DNA of 64,000 bases from Zoogloea sp. (GTDB lineage Bacteria; Pseudomonadota; Gammaproteobacteria; Burkholderiales; Rhodocyclaceae). The stretch spans positions 46,848 to 110,847 of the forward strand of contig JADJBR010000003.1 in the NCBI GenBank assembly GCA_016703645.1, given 5' to 3'. Below are positions 9,251-18,766 of the stretch, piece after piece (the stretch's first letter is position 1; the number at the start of each line of letters is the position of its first letter). A program made the translations under genes and the position numbers. The notes below the pieces were generated by a model, which saw only the letters and a program-made list of their open reading frames with translations, ran no database searches and was not told the DNA's origin.

Positions 9251-9726
9251 GCCTGGCGCCGAAGCAGCCAGTATCGGCGCTGGTGGTCATTCATACGGCG
9301 GATCTCCACGTCCTCGTGATGGAGCGGGTCGGCGGCAGCGGACTGTGGCAGTCCGTCACCGGCAGCCGGGAGGGCGACGAGCCGCTGGCCACCACGGCCC
9401 TGCGCGAAGTGGCGGAGGAAACCGGGCTCACCGCGGCCCCCGCCATGCTTCTTGACTGGAAACTCACCAACCGCTTCCCCATCCTGCCACGCTGGCGCGG
9501 CCGCTATGCTGCGGGCGTCACACACAACACCGAACACCTCTTCAGCCTGTGCCTGCCCGCCACCTTCACGCCGGTGCTGGCGCCGGAGGAGCACGCCGCC
9601 GCCTGCTGGCTTCCCTGGCAGGAGGCCGCAACGCGGGTCTTCTCGTGGACCAACCGGGACGCCATCCGCCTCATCGCCCGCCGCTTCAACGCGGTGGGGC
9701 AAGCGACGCAGCAATCTTCTTCTTGA
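9247..9726 (+). CDS. nudB: Dihydroneopterin triphosphate diphosphatase (Nudix)
   Basis: Nudix hydrolase of the folate pathway that removes pyrophosphate from dihydroneopterin triphosphate. The 159 residues contain WQSVTGSREGDEPLATTALREVAEETGL, i.e. the Nudix box ending REVAEETG, and NudB-type features such as the RYAAGVTHNTEHLF stretch and a late WTNRDAIRLI segment, which distinguish it from generic Nudix proteins. The start ATG overlaps the barstar stop (ATGA). Its 3' end overlaps a convergent small gene by 41 bases. Confidence 0.88.
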   Translation: MSLAPKQPVSALVVIHTADLHVLVMERVGGSGLWQSVTGSREGDEPLATTALREVAEETGLTAAPAMLLDWKLTNRFPILPRWRGRYAAGVTHNTEHLFSLCLPATFTPVLAPEEHAAACWLPWQEAATRVFSWTNRDAIRLIARRFNAVGQATQQSSS

Positions 9727-9892
9727 GGCAGTCGGGGCAGTAGCATTGCCCCACTGGCGACTCCGGCACCGCCAGGACGGGCGGCAGGCTTGCGCACCAG
9801 CAAGCGGCCAGCCCGGCATCCATGCCACAGGTAAATGCCGCACCGCAGGCCGGACAGATGTTTGTTGCCCTTGTCACCCTCTGTTCTTCCAT
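9686..9892 (-). CDS. Cysteine-rich CWC-family small protein
   Basis: Protein of 68 residues starting MEEQRVTRATNICPACG. It has paired cysteines (CPAC, the CWC triad in AACWCASLP, and CYCPDCL), the arrangement of the Cys_rich_CWC family, and probably binds zinc. Function is unknown. The start at 9892 is chosen because the conserved part begins shortly after it. The gene is convergent with nudB and the two 3' ends overlap by 41 bases. Confidence 0.8.
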   Translation of the reverse strand: MEEQRVTRATNICPACGAAFTCGMDAGLAACWCASLPPVLAVPESPVGQCYCPDCLKKKIAASLAPPR

Positions 9893-9947
9893 GATCGAGT
9901 CTCGCGTTTTGGTGCCGGAGTGTATTACGTCAACGCAAACAGCCTGA

Positions 9948-10928
<981 letters not shown>

Positions 10929-10952
10929 GCGCCATACCCCATCAGTCATCCG

Positions 10953-10979
10953 AAACGGGGCGCCAAGGCGCCCCGTTTT
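10953..10979 (+). terminator. Intrinsic terminator after argB
   Basis: A perfect 12-bp inverted repeat (10953-10964 with 10967-10978, two-base loop) ends in TTTT. It lies 24 bases after the argB stop. Confidence 0.88.
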
Positions 10980-11125
10980 CTTGATGACACCACCCGTTTT
11001 GCAAACATTCGACACGCATCCTGACAAGGGCTGACGTGTGTCGACTCCGTCACGACCGGCGCGTATGACTTGGGGCATCTTGACACGGAGTTACACCACC
11101 CCGGCGCCATGGCGCCCACTCCGAA

Positions 11126-11929
11126 ATGACCACACGCCGCCTTGCAGCCCCCCTGACCCTCCTGATCAGCGCATTTATCGCCGGATGTGGCGGCGGCGGA
11201 GGGCAAGCCAGCAGCACTACTGCCACCCCCTCCCCGGAAAGTGCAACCCCGACCACCCCCGCACCGGCCCCCGCAAGCACGCCGCGAACGGCAGGCCTCT
11301 GGGAGGGGCAAACTCATACCGCCCGGGCAACGCACATCGTAATGCTTGATGACGGGCGCCTGTTCTTCCTTTACTCGACCATCGCCGACCCCACCCTCAT
11401 GGGTGGCGCTATCGTCGGCCTGCTGACCAACAGCGGACTGAGCTACGTCTCCCAAGTTGCCTATGACTTCGACTGGGAGGGGATGGCGGCGCAGACCGGA
11501 ACACTCACTGCCAGCATCGACAATCAGTCGGGTTTCAATGGCAGCATGAGCTACACGACCAACGCAGATCGCGCCTTCTCGTTCTCCTCCAGCTACCTCC
11601 CGCCCTCAACCCGGTCGGTCACCCTTGCCGACGTGGCCGGCCCCTACGCCAACAGCGACCGCACGATGACCATGGACATCGACGCCAAGGGGGGCGTGAC
11701 TGGCGTGGCCTTTGCACAGAAATGCGCGTTTGCAGGCACCATCGTTCCGACCCGCAATTACACCAATATCCTGCATATTGCACTCTCCTTTGCAGGCGGC
11801 GGCTGTCCCCTGGGGACGAATACCGTGGAGGGCATCGCCATCTACAACCCCGAACGCAAGGAACTGCTCGGCACGGCCGTGACCGCCACCGGCAACAGCG
11901 TGGCGATGTTCCAGACACGCAAGCCCTGA
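11126..11929 (+). CDS. Putative lipoprotein of unknown function
   Basis: Hypothetical 267-residue protein. The N-terminus MTTRRLAAPLTLLISAFIAGCG is a lipoprotein signal peptide with the lipobox FIAGC, so the mature protein should be lipid-anchored at Cys21. A Ser/Thr/Pro/Ala-rich linker (about 30-54) precedes a domain beginning GLWEGQTHTARATHIVMLDDG, a beta-rich pattern with many Gly/Thr residues seen in small periplasmic or outer-membrane lipoproteins. No enzymatic motif was recognised. It is followed by dsbB on the same strand. Confidence 0.75.
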   Translation: MTTRRLAAPLTLLISAFIAGCGGGGGQASSTTATPSPESATPTTPAPAPASTPRTAGLWEGQTHTARATHIVMLDDGRLFFLYSTIADPTLMGGAIVGLLTNSGLSYVSQVAYDFDWEGMAAQTGTLTASIDNQSGFNGSMSYTTNADRAFSFSSSYLPPSTRSVTLADVAGPYANSDRTMTMDIDAKGGVTGVAFAQKCAFAGTIVPTRNYTNILHIALSFAGGGCPLGTNTVEGIAIYNPERKELLGTAVTATGNSVAMFQTRKP

Positions 11930-11991
11930 CGACCGCAAAGACGGAGCAGCCCGCTACAATGGACGCCTTCCTTCCTGGCGTCCATTGGCTG

Positions 11992-12495
11992 ATGTTTTCG
12001 CGCGTTCCCGTCCGTATCCTGGGCCTGGCCCTCTTTGCCACCTGCGCCGCCTTGCTGGCCTTCGGCCTCTACCTGCAACACATCCAGGGCATCGAGCCCT
12101 GCCCCATGTGCATCATGCAGCGCTACGCCATGATGGTATGCGGCGTGCTGGGCCTGATAACCGGGCTGCACAATCCGCGTGGGCGCGGGCTGCTGGTCTA
12201 TGCCGCCCTGCTCGCGGCATCAGCCCTCGCTGGCGCGGGCATTGCGGCCCGCCAGTCCTGGATGCAGTGGTATCCGCCCGCCGTATCGGAATGCGGGCCA
12301 GGGCTGGAGTACATGCTTGAGAGCTTTCCCCTGTCATCGGCCCTGCCGATGATCTTCCGCGGTGCCGGCGACTGTTCCGCCATCGACTGGACATTGCTGG
12401 GGCTGACCATCGCCAATTGGTCCTTCCTGGTCTTCGCCAGCATCCTTCTCGGCCTGGGCGTTTTCTTGCTGCAACGCCGCAAGACCCGGCACTGA
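11992..12495 (+). CDS. dsbB: Disulfide bond formation protein DsbB
   Basis: Inner-membrane quinone-dependent oxidase that re-oxidises DsbA. The 167 residues have four hydrophobic segments, the first periplasmic cysteine pair in EPCPMCIMQRYA, and the second pair as separate cysteines in VSECGPGLEYM and AGDCSAIDW. The ATG at 11992 is preferred; an in-frame ATG at 11959 would add 11 residues but lies inside an inverted repeat (11960-11967 with 11975-11982) that looks like a terminator stem for the preceding gene. Confidence 0.93.
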   Translation: MFSRVPVRILGLALFATCAALLAFGLYLQHIQGIEPCPMCIMQRYAMMVCGVLGLITGLHNPRGRGLLVYAALLAASALAGAGIAARQSWMQWYPPAVSECGPGLEYMLESFPLSSALPMIFRGAGDCSAIDWTLLGLTIANWSFLVFASILLGLGVFLLQRRKTRH

Positions 12496-12610
12496 GACCC
12501 GCCCCAATCCGGGGCAATCCGCACCGCTACGGTGCATTTAGCGGGTGCATGACCTTCCCGAAATACCGGTGAAGCCCTCCTCCGCTTGGCTTCCCGCAGG
12601 CCTTTCAGCA

Positions 12611-12626
12611 TGGCACAACGATTGCT
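12611..12626 (+). promoter_or_regulatory. Sigma-54 promoter for nirBD
   Basis: TGGCAC-N5-TTGCT matches the RpoN consensus: the invariant GG (12612-12613) and GC (12624-12625) are separated by exactly 10 bases. Transcription would start near 12637, leaving a leader of about 210 bases before nirB. A sigma-54 promoter fits nitrogen control by NtrC or a similar activator. No activator site was searched for computationally. Confidence 0.8.
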
Positions 12627-12683
12627 TGTAGAGCCATGTCAAGTGCGCAGGTTTAGCAACCATTGGTTTGCTGCACCGCGCAC

Positions 12684-12842
12684 AACCTGAAATCCAGGTG
12701 CTTGCGCGCTCCACCCCATGGAGCGACGTGGACGGGCCAACGGCGGCCCGAGCCACGATCAACGACGATCTCTCCTGCCCAAGGCTTACCGCCCGTTCCG
12801 GATGTTCCATGCAGCCGGCCGGGGAGAATCAATCGTCGGAGG
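12684..12842 (+). promoter_or_regulatory. Structured nirB leader (candidate antitermination/translation control)
   Basis: Several consecutive hairpins occur: 12684-12698 (5-bp stem), 12707-12725 (7-bp stem) and 12727-12757. The last is strong, with two stacked stems (5 bp and 6 bp) and a six-base apical loop AACGGC, which has A at position 1 and G at position 4 as in known ANTAR-protein (NasR/NasT) RNA targets. Further down, 12763-12775 can pair with 12821-12838, reaching into the ribosome-binding site CGGAGG (12837-12842). Only one loop fits the ANTAR rule, and no U-run terminator is visible, so the mechanism is open. Confidence 0.45.
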
Positions 12843-12846
12843 ATTC

Positions 12847-15324
12847 ATGCGCAAACTCAAACTGGTCATGGTCGGAAATGGCATGGCAGGCGTCCGCACG
12901 CTGGAAGAACTGCGGAAGATCGCGCCGGACATGTACGACATCACGGTCTTTGGCGCCGAGCCGCATCCCAATTACAACCGCATCCTGCTTTCCCCGGTGC
13001 TGGCCGGCGAGATGACCATTCAGGACATCATCCTGAACGACTTGCAGTGGTACGCCGACAATGGCATCACGCTGCATCTGGGCGCCCGCGTCACCGAAAT
13101 CGACCGGCGCAACCGTTCGGTCATCGCCACCGACCGGAAGGGCGGGACCATCACCGTCGACTACGACCGCCTGCTGATGGCCACCGGCTCCACGCCCTTC
13201 ATGCCCCCCTTCCCGGGCAGGGATCTGCCCGGCGTGATCTCCTACCGGGACATCAAGGACACCGACGAGATGATCGCCGCCGCCGCCACGTACCCGCACG
13301 CGGTCGTGATCGGCGCGGGCCTGCTCGGCCTCGAAGCCGCCAACGGCCTGGCCCTGCGCGGCATGAAGGTCACCGTGGTACACAACTCCGAGTGGATCAT
13401 GGAGCGCCAGCTTGATCGTACCGCCGGCAAGATGCTGCAAGCGGAGCTGGAAAAGAAGGGGATGCGGTTCCGGATGAACGCCCAGACCGCCGAACTGGTG
13501 GCGGGGGCGTCGGGGCGGGTGGCCGCCGTGAAGTTCAAGGACGGTGAAAGCATCCCCGCCGATCTGGTGTGCGTCGCCGCCGGTATCCGCCCCAACGTGG
13601 AACTGGCCGAGAAGGCGGGCATCCATTGCAACCGTGGCATCGTCGTCAACGACACCCTGCAGACCTACGACCCGCGGATCTACGCGGTGGGTGAATGCGC
13701 CAACCACCGGGGCACGGCCTACGGGCTGGTGGCCCCCCTGTTCGAGCAGGCCAAGGTATGCGCCAACCACCTGGCCGAGATGGGCATCAGCCGCTACCAG
13801 GGGTCGGTGACCAGTACCAAATTGAAAGTCACCGGTATCGACGTCTTCTCCGCGGGTGATTTCTCCGGTAGCGACGGCGCGGAGGACATCGTCCTTCACG
13901 ATCCGGGCCTCGGCATCTACAAGCGCATTGTCCTGAAGGACGACAAGCTGGTGGGTGCGGTGCTGTATGGCGACACCAAGGACGGCGCCTGGTACTTCCA
14001 GCTCCTGAAAGACGAACAGGACATCAGCGACATCCGCGACCACCTGGTCTTTGGCAACGCCCATCTGGGCGACGTGGGCCACAAGGGCGGAAACGTGGCG
14101 GCCAGCATGCCCGACAGCGCCGAAATCTGCGGCTGCAACGGGGTGTGCAAGGGCACCATCGTCAAGGCCATCCAGGAGCACGGCCTGTTCAGCCTCGAAG
14201 ACGTGCGCCGGCATACCAAGGCCTCCAGCTCCTGCGGCTCCTGCACCGGGCTGGTGGAGCAGATCCTCGCCTCGACCGTTGGCGGTGCCTACCAGCCCGC
14301 CGATTCCAACAACAGGGCCGTGTGCGGATGTACCGACCTCTCCCACGGTGAAGTGCGCAAGGCCATCCGCGAGCACAAACTGCTGTCGGTGGCCGACGCC
14401 CAGCGGCACCTGGGCTGGCGGACCCCCAACGGGTGCGCCACCTGCCGCCCTGCCCTCAACTACTACTGCCTCTCCACCTGGCCCCACGAGGCCACCGACG
14501 ACCCCCAGAGCCGCTTCATCAACGAGCGCGCCCACGCCAATATCCAGAAGGACGGCAGCTACTCGGTGGTGCCGCGGATGTGGGGCGGCCTTACCACGCC
14601 CGCTGAGCTGCGCGCCATTGCCGATGCGGCGGAGAAGTACAAGGTTCCCACTGTGAAGGTCACCGGCGGTCAGCGCATCGATCTGCTCGGCGTCAAGAAG
14701 GAAGACCTGCCCGGCATCTGGTCCGATCTCGCCAAGGCCGGCATGGTCTCCGGGCACGCCTACGGCAAGAGCCTGCGCACGGTGAAGACCTGCGTCGGGG
14801 CTGAACACTGCCGCTTTGGCACCCAGCGCGCCATGGAGCTGGGCGTGAAGCTGGAAAAGATGCTCTATGGCATGTGGAGCCCCCACAAGGTCAAGCTGGC
14901 CGTATCCGGCTGCCCGCGCAACTGCGCCGAAGCCGGCATCAAGGACGTCGGCGTGATCGGCGTCGACTCGGGCTACGAGATCTACATCGGCGGCAATGGC
15001 GGCATCAAGACCGAGGTGGCCCAGTTCTTCGCCAAGGCGAAGGACGACGACGAAGTCATGGCGTACAGCGGCGCCTTCATCCAGCTCTACCGGGAAGAGG
15101 GTTTCTACCTGGAACGCACCTGCCACTACCTGGAACGGGTGGGCATGGAACACGTCCGGCAGCGCGTGCTCGAGGATGCCGATTCGCGCCGTGCCCTGCA
15201 CGAGAGACTCCTCTTCGCGCTGCAGGACTACACCGACCCCTGGGCCGAGATCTGCGAGGATCCGTCCGGAGGCCCCCGCAAGCGCGAGTTCGAGACCATC
15301 AAGGTTCAGGAGCGCGAAATATGA
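12847..15324 (+). CDS. nirB: Assimilatory nitrite reductase [NAD(P)H] large subunit
   Basis: Reduces nitrite to ammonium in the cytoplasm using NAD(P)H, FAD, an iron-sulfur cluster and siroheme. The 825 residues comprise an N-terminal FAD/NAD(P) oxidoreductase domain (MVGNGMAGVRTLEEL), two BFD-like [2Fe-2S] modules (CGCNGVCKG with CGSC; CGCTDLSHG with GCATC), the ferredoxin-like nitrite/sulfite reductase half-domain, and the siroheme/4Fe-4S site TCVGAEHCRFG with SGCPRNCAEAGIKD. The start at 12847 follows an excellent ribosome-binding site (CGGAGG, 4 bases upstream). The stop overlaps nirD by 4 bases. Confidence 0.97.
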   Translation: MRKLKLVMVGNGMAGVRTLEELRKIAPDMYDITVFGAEPHPNYNRILLSPVLAGEMTIQDIILNDLQWYADNGITLHLGARVTEIDRRNRSVIATDRKGGTITVDYDRLLMATGSTPFMPPFPGRDLPGVISYRDIKDTDEMIAAAATYPHAVVIGAGLLGLEAANGLALRGMKVTVVHNSEWIMERQLDRTAGKMLQAELEKKGMRFRMNAQTAELVAGASGRVAAVKFKDGESIPADLVCVAAGIRPNVELAEKAGIHCNRGIVVNDTLQTYDPRIYAVGECANHRGTAYGLVAPLFEQAKVCANHLAEMGISRYQGSVTSTKLKVTGIDVFSAGDFSGSDGAEDIVLHDPGLGIYKRIVLKDDKLVGAVLYGDTKDGAWYFQLLKDEQDISDIRDHLVFGNAHLGDVGHKGGNVAASMPDSAEICGCNGVCKGTIVKAIQEHGLFSLEDVRRHTKASSSCGSCTGLVEQILASTVGGAYQPADSNNRAVCGCTDLSHGEVRKAIREHKLLSVADAQRHLGWRTPNGCATCRPALNYYCLSTWPHEATDDPQSRFINERAHANIQKDGSYSVVPRMWGGLTTPAELRAIADAAEKYKVPTVKVTGGQRIDLLGVKKEDLPGIWSDLAKAGMVSGHAYGKSLRTVKTCVGAEHCRFGTQRAMELGVKLEKMLYGMWSPHKVKLAVSGCPRNCAEAGIKDVGVIGVDSGYEIYIGGNGGIKTEVAQFFAKAKDDDEVMAYSGAFIQLYREEGFYLERTCHYLERVGMEHVRQRVLEDADSRRALHERLLFALQDYTDPWAEICEDPSGGPRKREFETIKVQEREI

Positions 15325-15632
15325 CACGCTGGACAAGAATCTGCGCTCTCACCGACATCCCGTCACTGGGCTCACGGGTGGTGGAAAGCACCGGCGAAGA
15401 ACGCATCGCCGTTTTCCGCAGCTCGGCCGATCAGGTCTTCGCCCTGCGCGACCGATGCCCACACAAGGCCGGCCCCCTGTCCCAGGGGATCGTCCATGGC
15501 ACCACCGTCACCTGCCCCCTGCATGGCTGGAAGATCCGGTTTGAGGACGGTCAAGTCGTGGCGCCCGACGTGGGCTGCGCCAAACCCTACCCGGTGAAGG
15601 TGGAAGGCGGCGACGTCTTCCTCCAGATCTGA
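15321..15632 (+). CDS. nirD: Nitrite reductase [NAD(P)H] small subunit
   Basis: Rieske-type small subunit of the cytoplasmic assimilatory nitrite reductase, 103 residues. It shows CPHKAGPLSQG and CPLHGWKI, the two halves of a Rieske [2Fe-2S] motif with all ligands (Cys-His, Cys-His) present; many NirD proteins lack them, so this one probably binds a cluster. It is translationally coupled to nirB through an ATGA overlap. The gene ends 147 bases before narK; that gap contains a small inverted repeat but no U-run. Confidence 0.95.
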   Translation: MTRWTRICALTDIPSLGSRVVESTGEERIAVFRSSADQVFALRDRCPHKAGPLSQGIVHGTTVTCPLHGWKIRFEDGQVVAPDVGCAKPYPVKVEGGDVFLQI

Positions 15633-15779
15633 GTTTCGGCCGGACAAGGTCCGGTCTCCCCCCCCTCGCCACCACACCGGCCCATCGGTCCGGCGGCGCA
15701 ACTCGCACAAAAAACAGGGCGCCCGCCGTCGCCCGACGAAAAAACCATCAACCTGAAACACGTCTGAAAGCCAATCATC

Positions 15780-16994
15780 ATGGACAAGAAATCCTTCCTG
15801 AAGGCCGGGCACACCCCGACCCTCCTCGCCGCCTTCCTCTACTTCGACCTGGCCTTCATGGTGTGGGTCCTGCTTGGCCCCCTGGGGGTCCAGATCGCCA
15901 ATGACCTGGGCCTGACCCACGCCCAGAAGGGCCTGATGGTGGCCACGCCGGTACTGGCCGGCGCCCTCCTGCGCATGGTCATGGGCGTGCTGGTGGACCA
16001 CCTCAAACCCAAGATGGCCGGCGCCATCGGCCAGGTCATCGTCATCGTGGCCTTGTTCGTGGCATGGCAGTTCGGCATCCACAGCTACGAACAGACCCTG
16101 ATCCTGGGGCTTTTCCTCGGCGTAGCCGGTGCGTCCTTTGCGGTGGCCCTGCCCCTGGCCTCCCGCTGGTATCCGCCGGAGCACCAGGGAACCGCCCTCG
16201 GCATCGCTGGCGCCGGCAACTCCGGCACCGCACTGGCAGCCCTCTTCGGCCCCGGCCTGGCCGCCGCCTTCGGCTGGGTCAATGTCTTTGGCCTGGCCCT
16301 GATCCCGCTCACCATCGTGTTCGTGGTCTATCTGGTCCTCGCCAAGGATGCGCCCGAATGCCCGCCCGCCAAATCCTTCGCCGAATACCTGAAGGTGCTC
16401 AAGGACAAGGATGCCTGGTGGTTCATGTTCTTCTACTCGGTCACCTTCGGCGGCTTCGTCGGGCTGGCCTCGTCACTCACCATCTACTTCAACACCCAAT
16501 ACGGACTTGATCCGAAGATGGCCGGCTTCTTCACGGCCGCCTGCGTCTTTGCCGGCAGCCTGGTGCGCCCCATCGGCGGCAACGTCGCCGACCGTATCGG
16601 CGGGATCAAGAGCCTCACGGTGATGTACGTCTTCGCCGCCATCTTCCTGACCATCGTGAGCTTCGGCCTGCCCCAGGCCTGGATGGCCCTGGCCGTATTC
16701 GTCTGTGCGATGCTGTCCCTGGGCATGGGTAACGGCGCCGTCTTCCAGCTGGTTCCCCAGCGCTTCCGCAAGGAAATCGGTGTGATGACCGGACTAGTGG
16801 GCATGGCCGGCGGTGTCGGCGGGTTTTACCTCGCCTCCAGCCTGGGCTACAGTCGCCAGATGACCGGCAGCTACCAGGCGGGATTCCTGATCTTTGCCGC
16901 CCTGGCAATCGCTGCGCTCATTGGCCTCACCGCCGTCAAGGGCCGCTGGCGCACCACCTGGGGTGCCCCCCACCTGACCAACGCCAGAATCTGA
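15780..16994 (+). CDS. Nitrate/nitrite MFS transporter (NarK/NasA type)
   Basis: Twelve-helix major facilitator of the nitrate-nitrite porter family, 404 residues. Visible signatures are the family motif around GVAGASFAVALPLASRWYPP and GIAGAGNSGTALAALFGPGLA in the first half, and FGGFVGLASSLTIYF and GMGNGAVFQLVPQRF in the second. Placement directly after nirBD and before the phosphatase-kinase gene indicates uptake of nitrate for assimilation (NasA role), although the sequence alone does not separate NasA from NarK subtypes. Confidence 0.93.
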   Translation: MDKKSFLKAGHTPTLLAAFLYFDLAFMVWVLLGPLGVQIANDLGLTHAQKGLMVATPVLAGALLRMVMGVLVDHLKPKMAGAIGQVIVIVALFVAWQFGIHSYEQTLILGLFLGVAGASFAVALPLASRWYPPEHQGTALGIAGAGNSGTALAALFGPGLAAAFGWVNVFGLALIPLTIVFVVYLVLAKDAPECPPAKSFAEYLKVLKDKDAWWFMFFYSVTFGGFVGLASSLTIYFNTQYGLDPKMAGFFTAACVFAGSLVRPIGGNVADRIGGIKSLTVMYVFAAIFLTIVSFGLPQAWMALAVFVCAMLSLGMGNGAVFQLVPQRFRKEIGVMTGLVGMAGGVGGFYLASSLGYSRQMTGSYQAGFLIFAALAIAALIGLTAVKGRWRTTWGAPHLTNARI

Positions 16995-17001
16995 CCCCGC
17001 C

Positions 17002-18702
17002 ATGCGCCCCCTTCGGATCACCCTCGGCTACGCTTCGCTGACCGGCCCCCGCCCTCGCAACGAGGATTTCTGCGGCGCAGTCACGCCCGAGGGGGCGGAG
17101 CTGGAGAGCAAGGGCATCCTGGCGGCAGTGGCGGACGGAGTCGGTGGCCACGCCAACGGACGCGAGGCTGCCGAGTACACCGTTCGTGGCCTGCTGTCCG
17201 ACTACTACGCCACCCCGGACACCTGGGCCGTCAACAAATCCCTCGACACCGTACTCGACGCCCTCAACCGCTGGCTGGTATCCCACGCGGCGCGCAACCG
17301 GGAAACCGCCGGGATGGCCACGACACTGTCGGCCATCGTGCTGCGTGGGCGCCGCTTCTACCTCGCCCACGTGGGCGATTCGCGCATCTACCGCCTGCGC
17401 GGCGGACGCCTGGAGCAACTCAGTACCGACCACGTATGGGAGCACCCGGAGCTCGACAACGTCTTGTCCCGGGCCGTCGGGCTGGATGCCCACCTTTCGG
17501 TGGACTATGCCGACGGCGAGCTGGAGGCCGGCGACGTGTTTGCGCTGATGAGCGACGGTGTATGGAGCCCCCTGGGCGAGAAACGTATTGCCGCCATCCT
17601 GCGCGCCGAAGCCGACCCGCAGGAAGCCGCCTCCCGCCTCGCCATGGGCGCCGAGGACGGTGGCAGCCAGGACAACTGCACGGCGCTGGTGCTGCGCATT
17701 GATGACCTCCCCCCCGACCGCCTGCGTGACAACATCGATCGTCTGCACCGCCTGCCCCTGCCTCCACGGCTCAAACCTGGCCATCAGATCGACGGGCTCA
17801 CCGTGGACACCGTGCTTCACGAATCCATTGCCACGCTGCTCTATCGGGTACGTGACGCCCAGGGCCACGCTCGCGTGCTCAAGACGCTGCGCCCCGAGCA
17901 CGACGATACCGCGTCGGCTGCCGCCCTGGCCCACGAGGAATGGCTGGCCCGGCGGGTGAACGACGCCTGGTTTCCCCAGGTCATCCCCCATGCCGAGCGC
18001 AGCCACCTCTACTATCTGATGAGCTGGCACGAAGGCGCCACCCTGCGGGCCCGACTCGACAACGGACACCGCTTCGGCTGCGGCGAGACGGCCGAACTCG
18101 GTAGCCGCATCCTCAAGGGCCTTGCCGGGCTGCACCGTCTTTCCATCGTTCATCGGGACATCAAGCCCGACAACCTCCATCTGGACACCGAAGGCCGCCT
18201 GCGCATCCTCGACCTGGGCGTCGCCGCTTCGGACGCCTCCGGCGACGGACAGAAATTCGGTGAGATCAACAACCCCGGCACCCCGAGCTATATGGCCCCG
18301 GAGCTCTTCGGCCAGAGCAGCGAAGGTGCCAATGAGCAGACCGACCTCTACGCCGTCGGCGTCACCCTCTATCAGTTGCTGACCCGCAAGTTCCCCTACG
18401 GCGAGATCGAGCCATTCCAGACACCGCGGTTCGGCGACCCGGCCCCTCCGACCCGCTATCGTCCGGACATCCCGGATTGGCTCGAAGCCGTCCTCCTGAA
18501 GGCCGTCGCCCGCGAACCGAAGGCCCGCTTCGAAACAGCCGAGGAGTTTCTCCTTGCCATCGAAAGGGGCGCCCACCGCCCCCTCGTCGTCGCCCGCAAA
18601 TCACCCCTGCTGTCCCGTGACCCCCAACTCGGGCTAAGGCTGATCGTGGCTGCGTCTGTAACACTCAATATCTTTCTGATCTACCTGTTACTGGTACGCT
18701 AG
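17002..18702 (+). CDS. Bifunctional PP2C phosphatase / Ser-Thr protein kinase
   Basis: Fusion protein of 566 residues. The N-terminal ~240 residues are a PP2C phosphatase with metal-binding motifs RNEDFCG, VADGVGGHANG, AHVGDSRIYRLR and DNCTALVLRI. Residues ~265-535 are a Hanks-type kinase with a Lys in ARVLKTL, catalytic HRDIKPDNLHLD and DLGVAAS in place of DFG. The C-terminus is a single membrane span. It starts 7 bases after the transporter stop. A kinase of this kind is known beside nasA-nirBD in Pseudomonas, so a link to nitrate assimilation is likely, but its targets are unknown. Confidence 0.9.
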   Translation: MRPLRITLGYASLTGPRPRNEDFCGAVTPEGAELESKGILAAVADGVGGHANGREAAEYTVRGLLSDYYATPDTWAVNKSLDTVLDALNRWLVSHAARNRETAGMATTLSAIVLRGRRFYLAHVGDSRIYRLRGGRLEQLSTDHVWEHPELDNVLSRAVGLDAHLSVDYADGELEAGDVFALMSDGVWSPLGEKRIAAILRAEADPQEAASRLAMGAEDGGSQDNCTALVLRIDDLPPDRLRDNIDRLHRLPLPPRLKPGHQIDGLTVDTVLHESIATLLYRVRDAQGHARVLKTLRPEHDDTASAAALAHEEWLARRVNDAWFPQVIPHAERSHLYYLMSWHEGATLRARLDNGHRFGCGETAELGSRILKGLAGLHRLSIVHRDIKPDNLHLDTEGRLRILDLGVAASDASGDGQKFGEINNPGTPSYMAPELFGQSSEGANEQTDLYAVGVTLYQLLTRKFPYGEIEPFQTPRFGDPAPPTRYRPDIPDWLEAVLLKAVAREPKARFETAEEFLLAIERGAHRPLVVARKSPLLSRDPQLGLRLIVAASVTLNIFLIYLLLVR

Positions 18703-18766
18703 AGACCGACAGAACCCCCGCCTTGACGGATAAACAGACACCTCCGCTGCAGCAGCACACTCACCG

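Noticed and set aside
12829-15336. 835-codon open frame on the minus strand
   Set aside because: Exact antisense of nirB, rich in Gly/Val/Ala/His with no domain; nirB itself is unmistakable.
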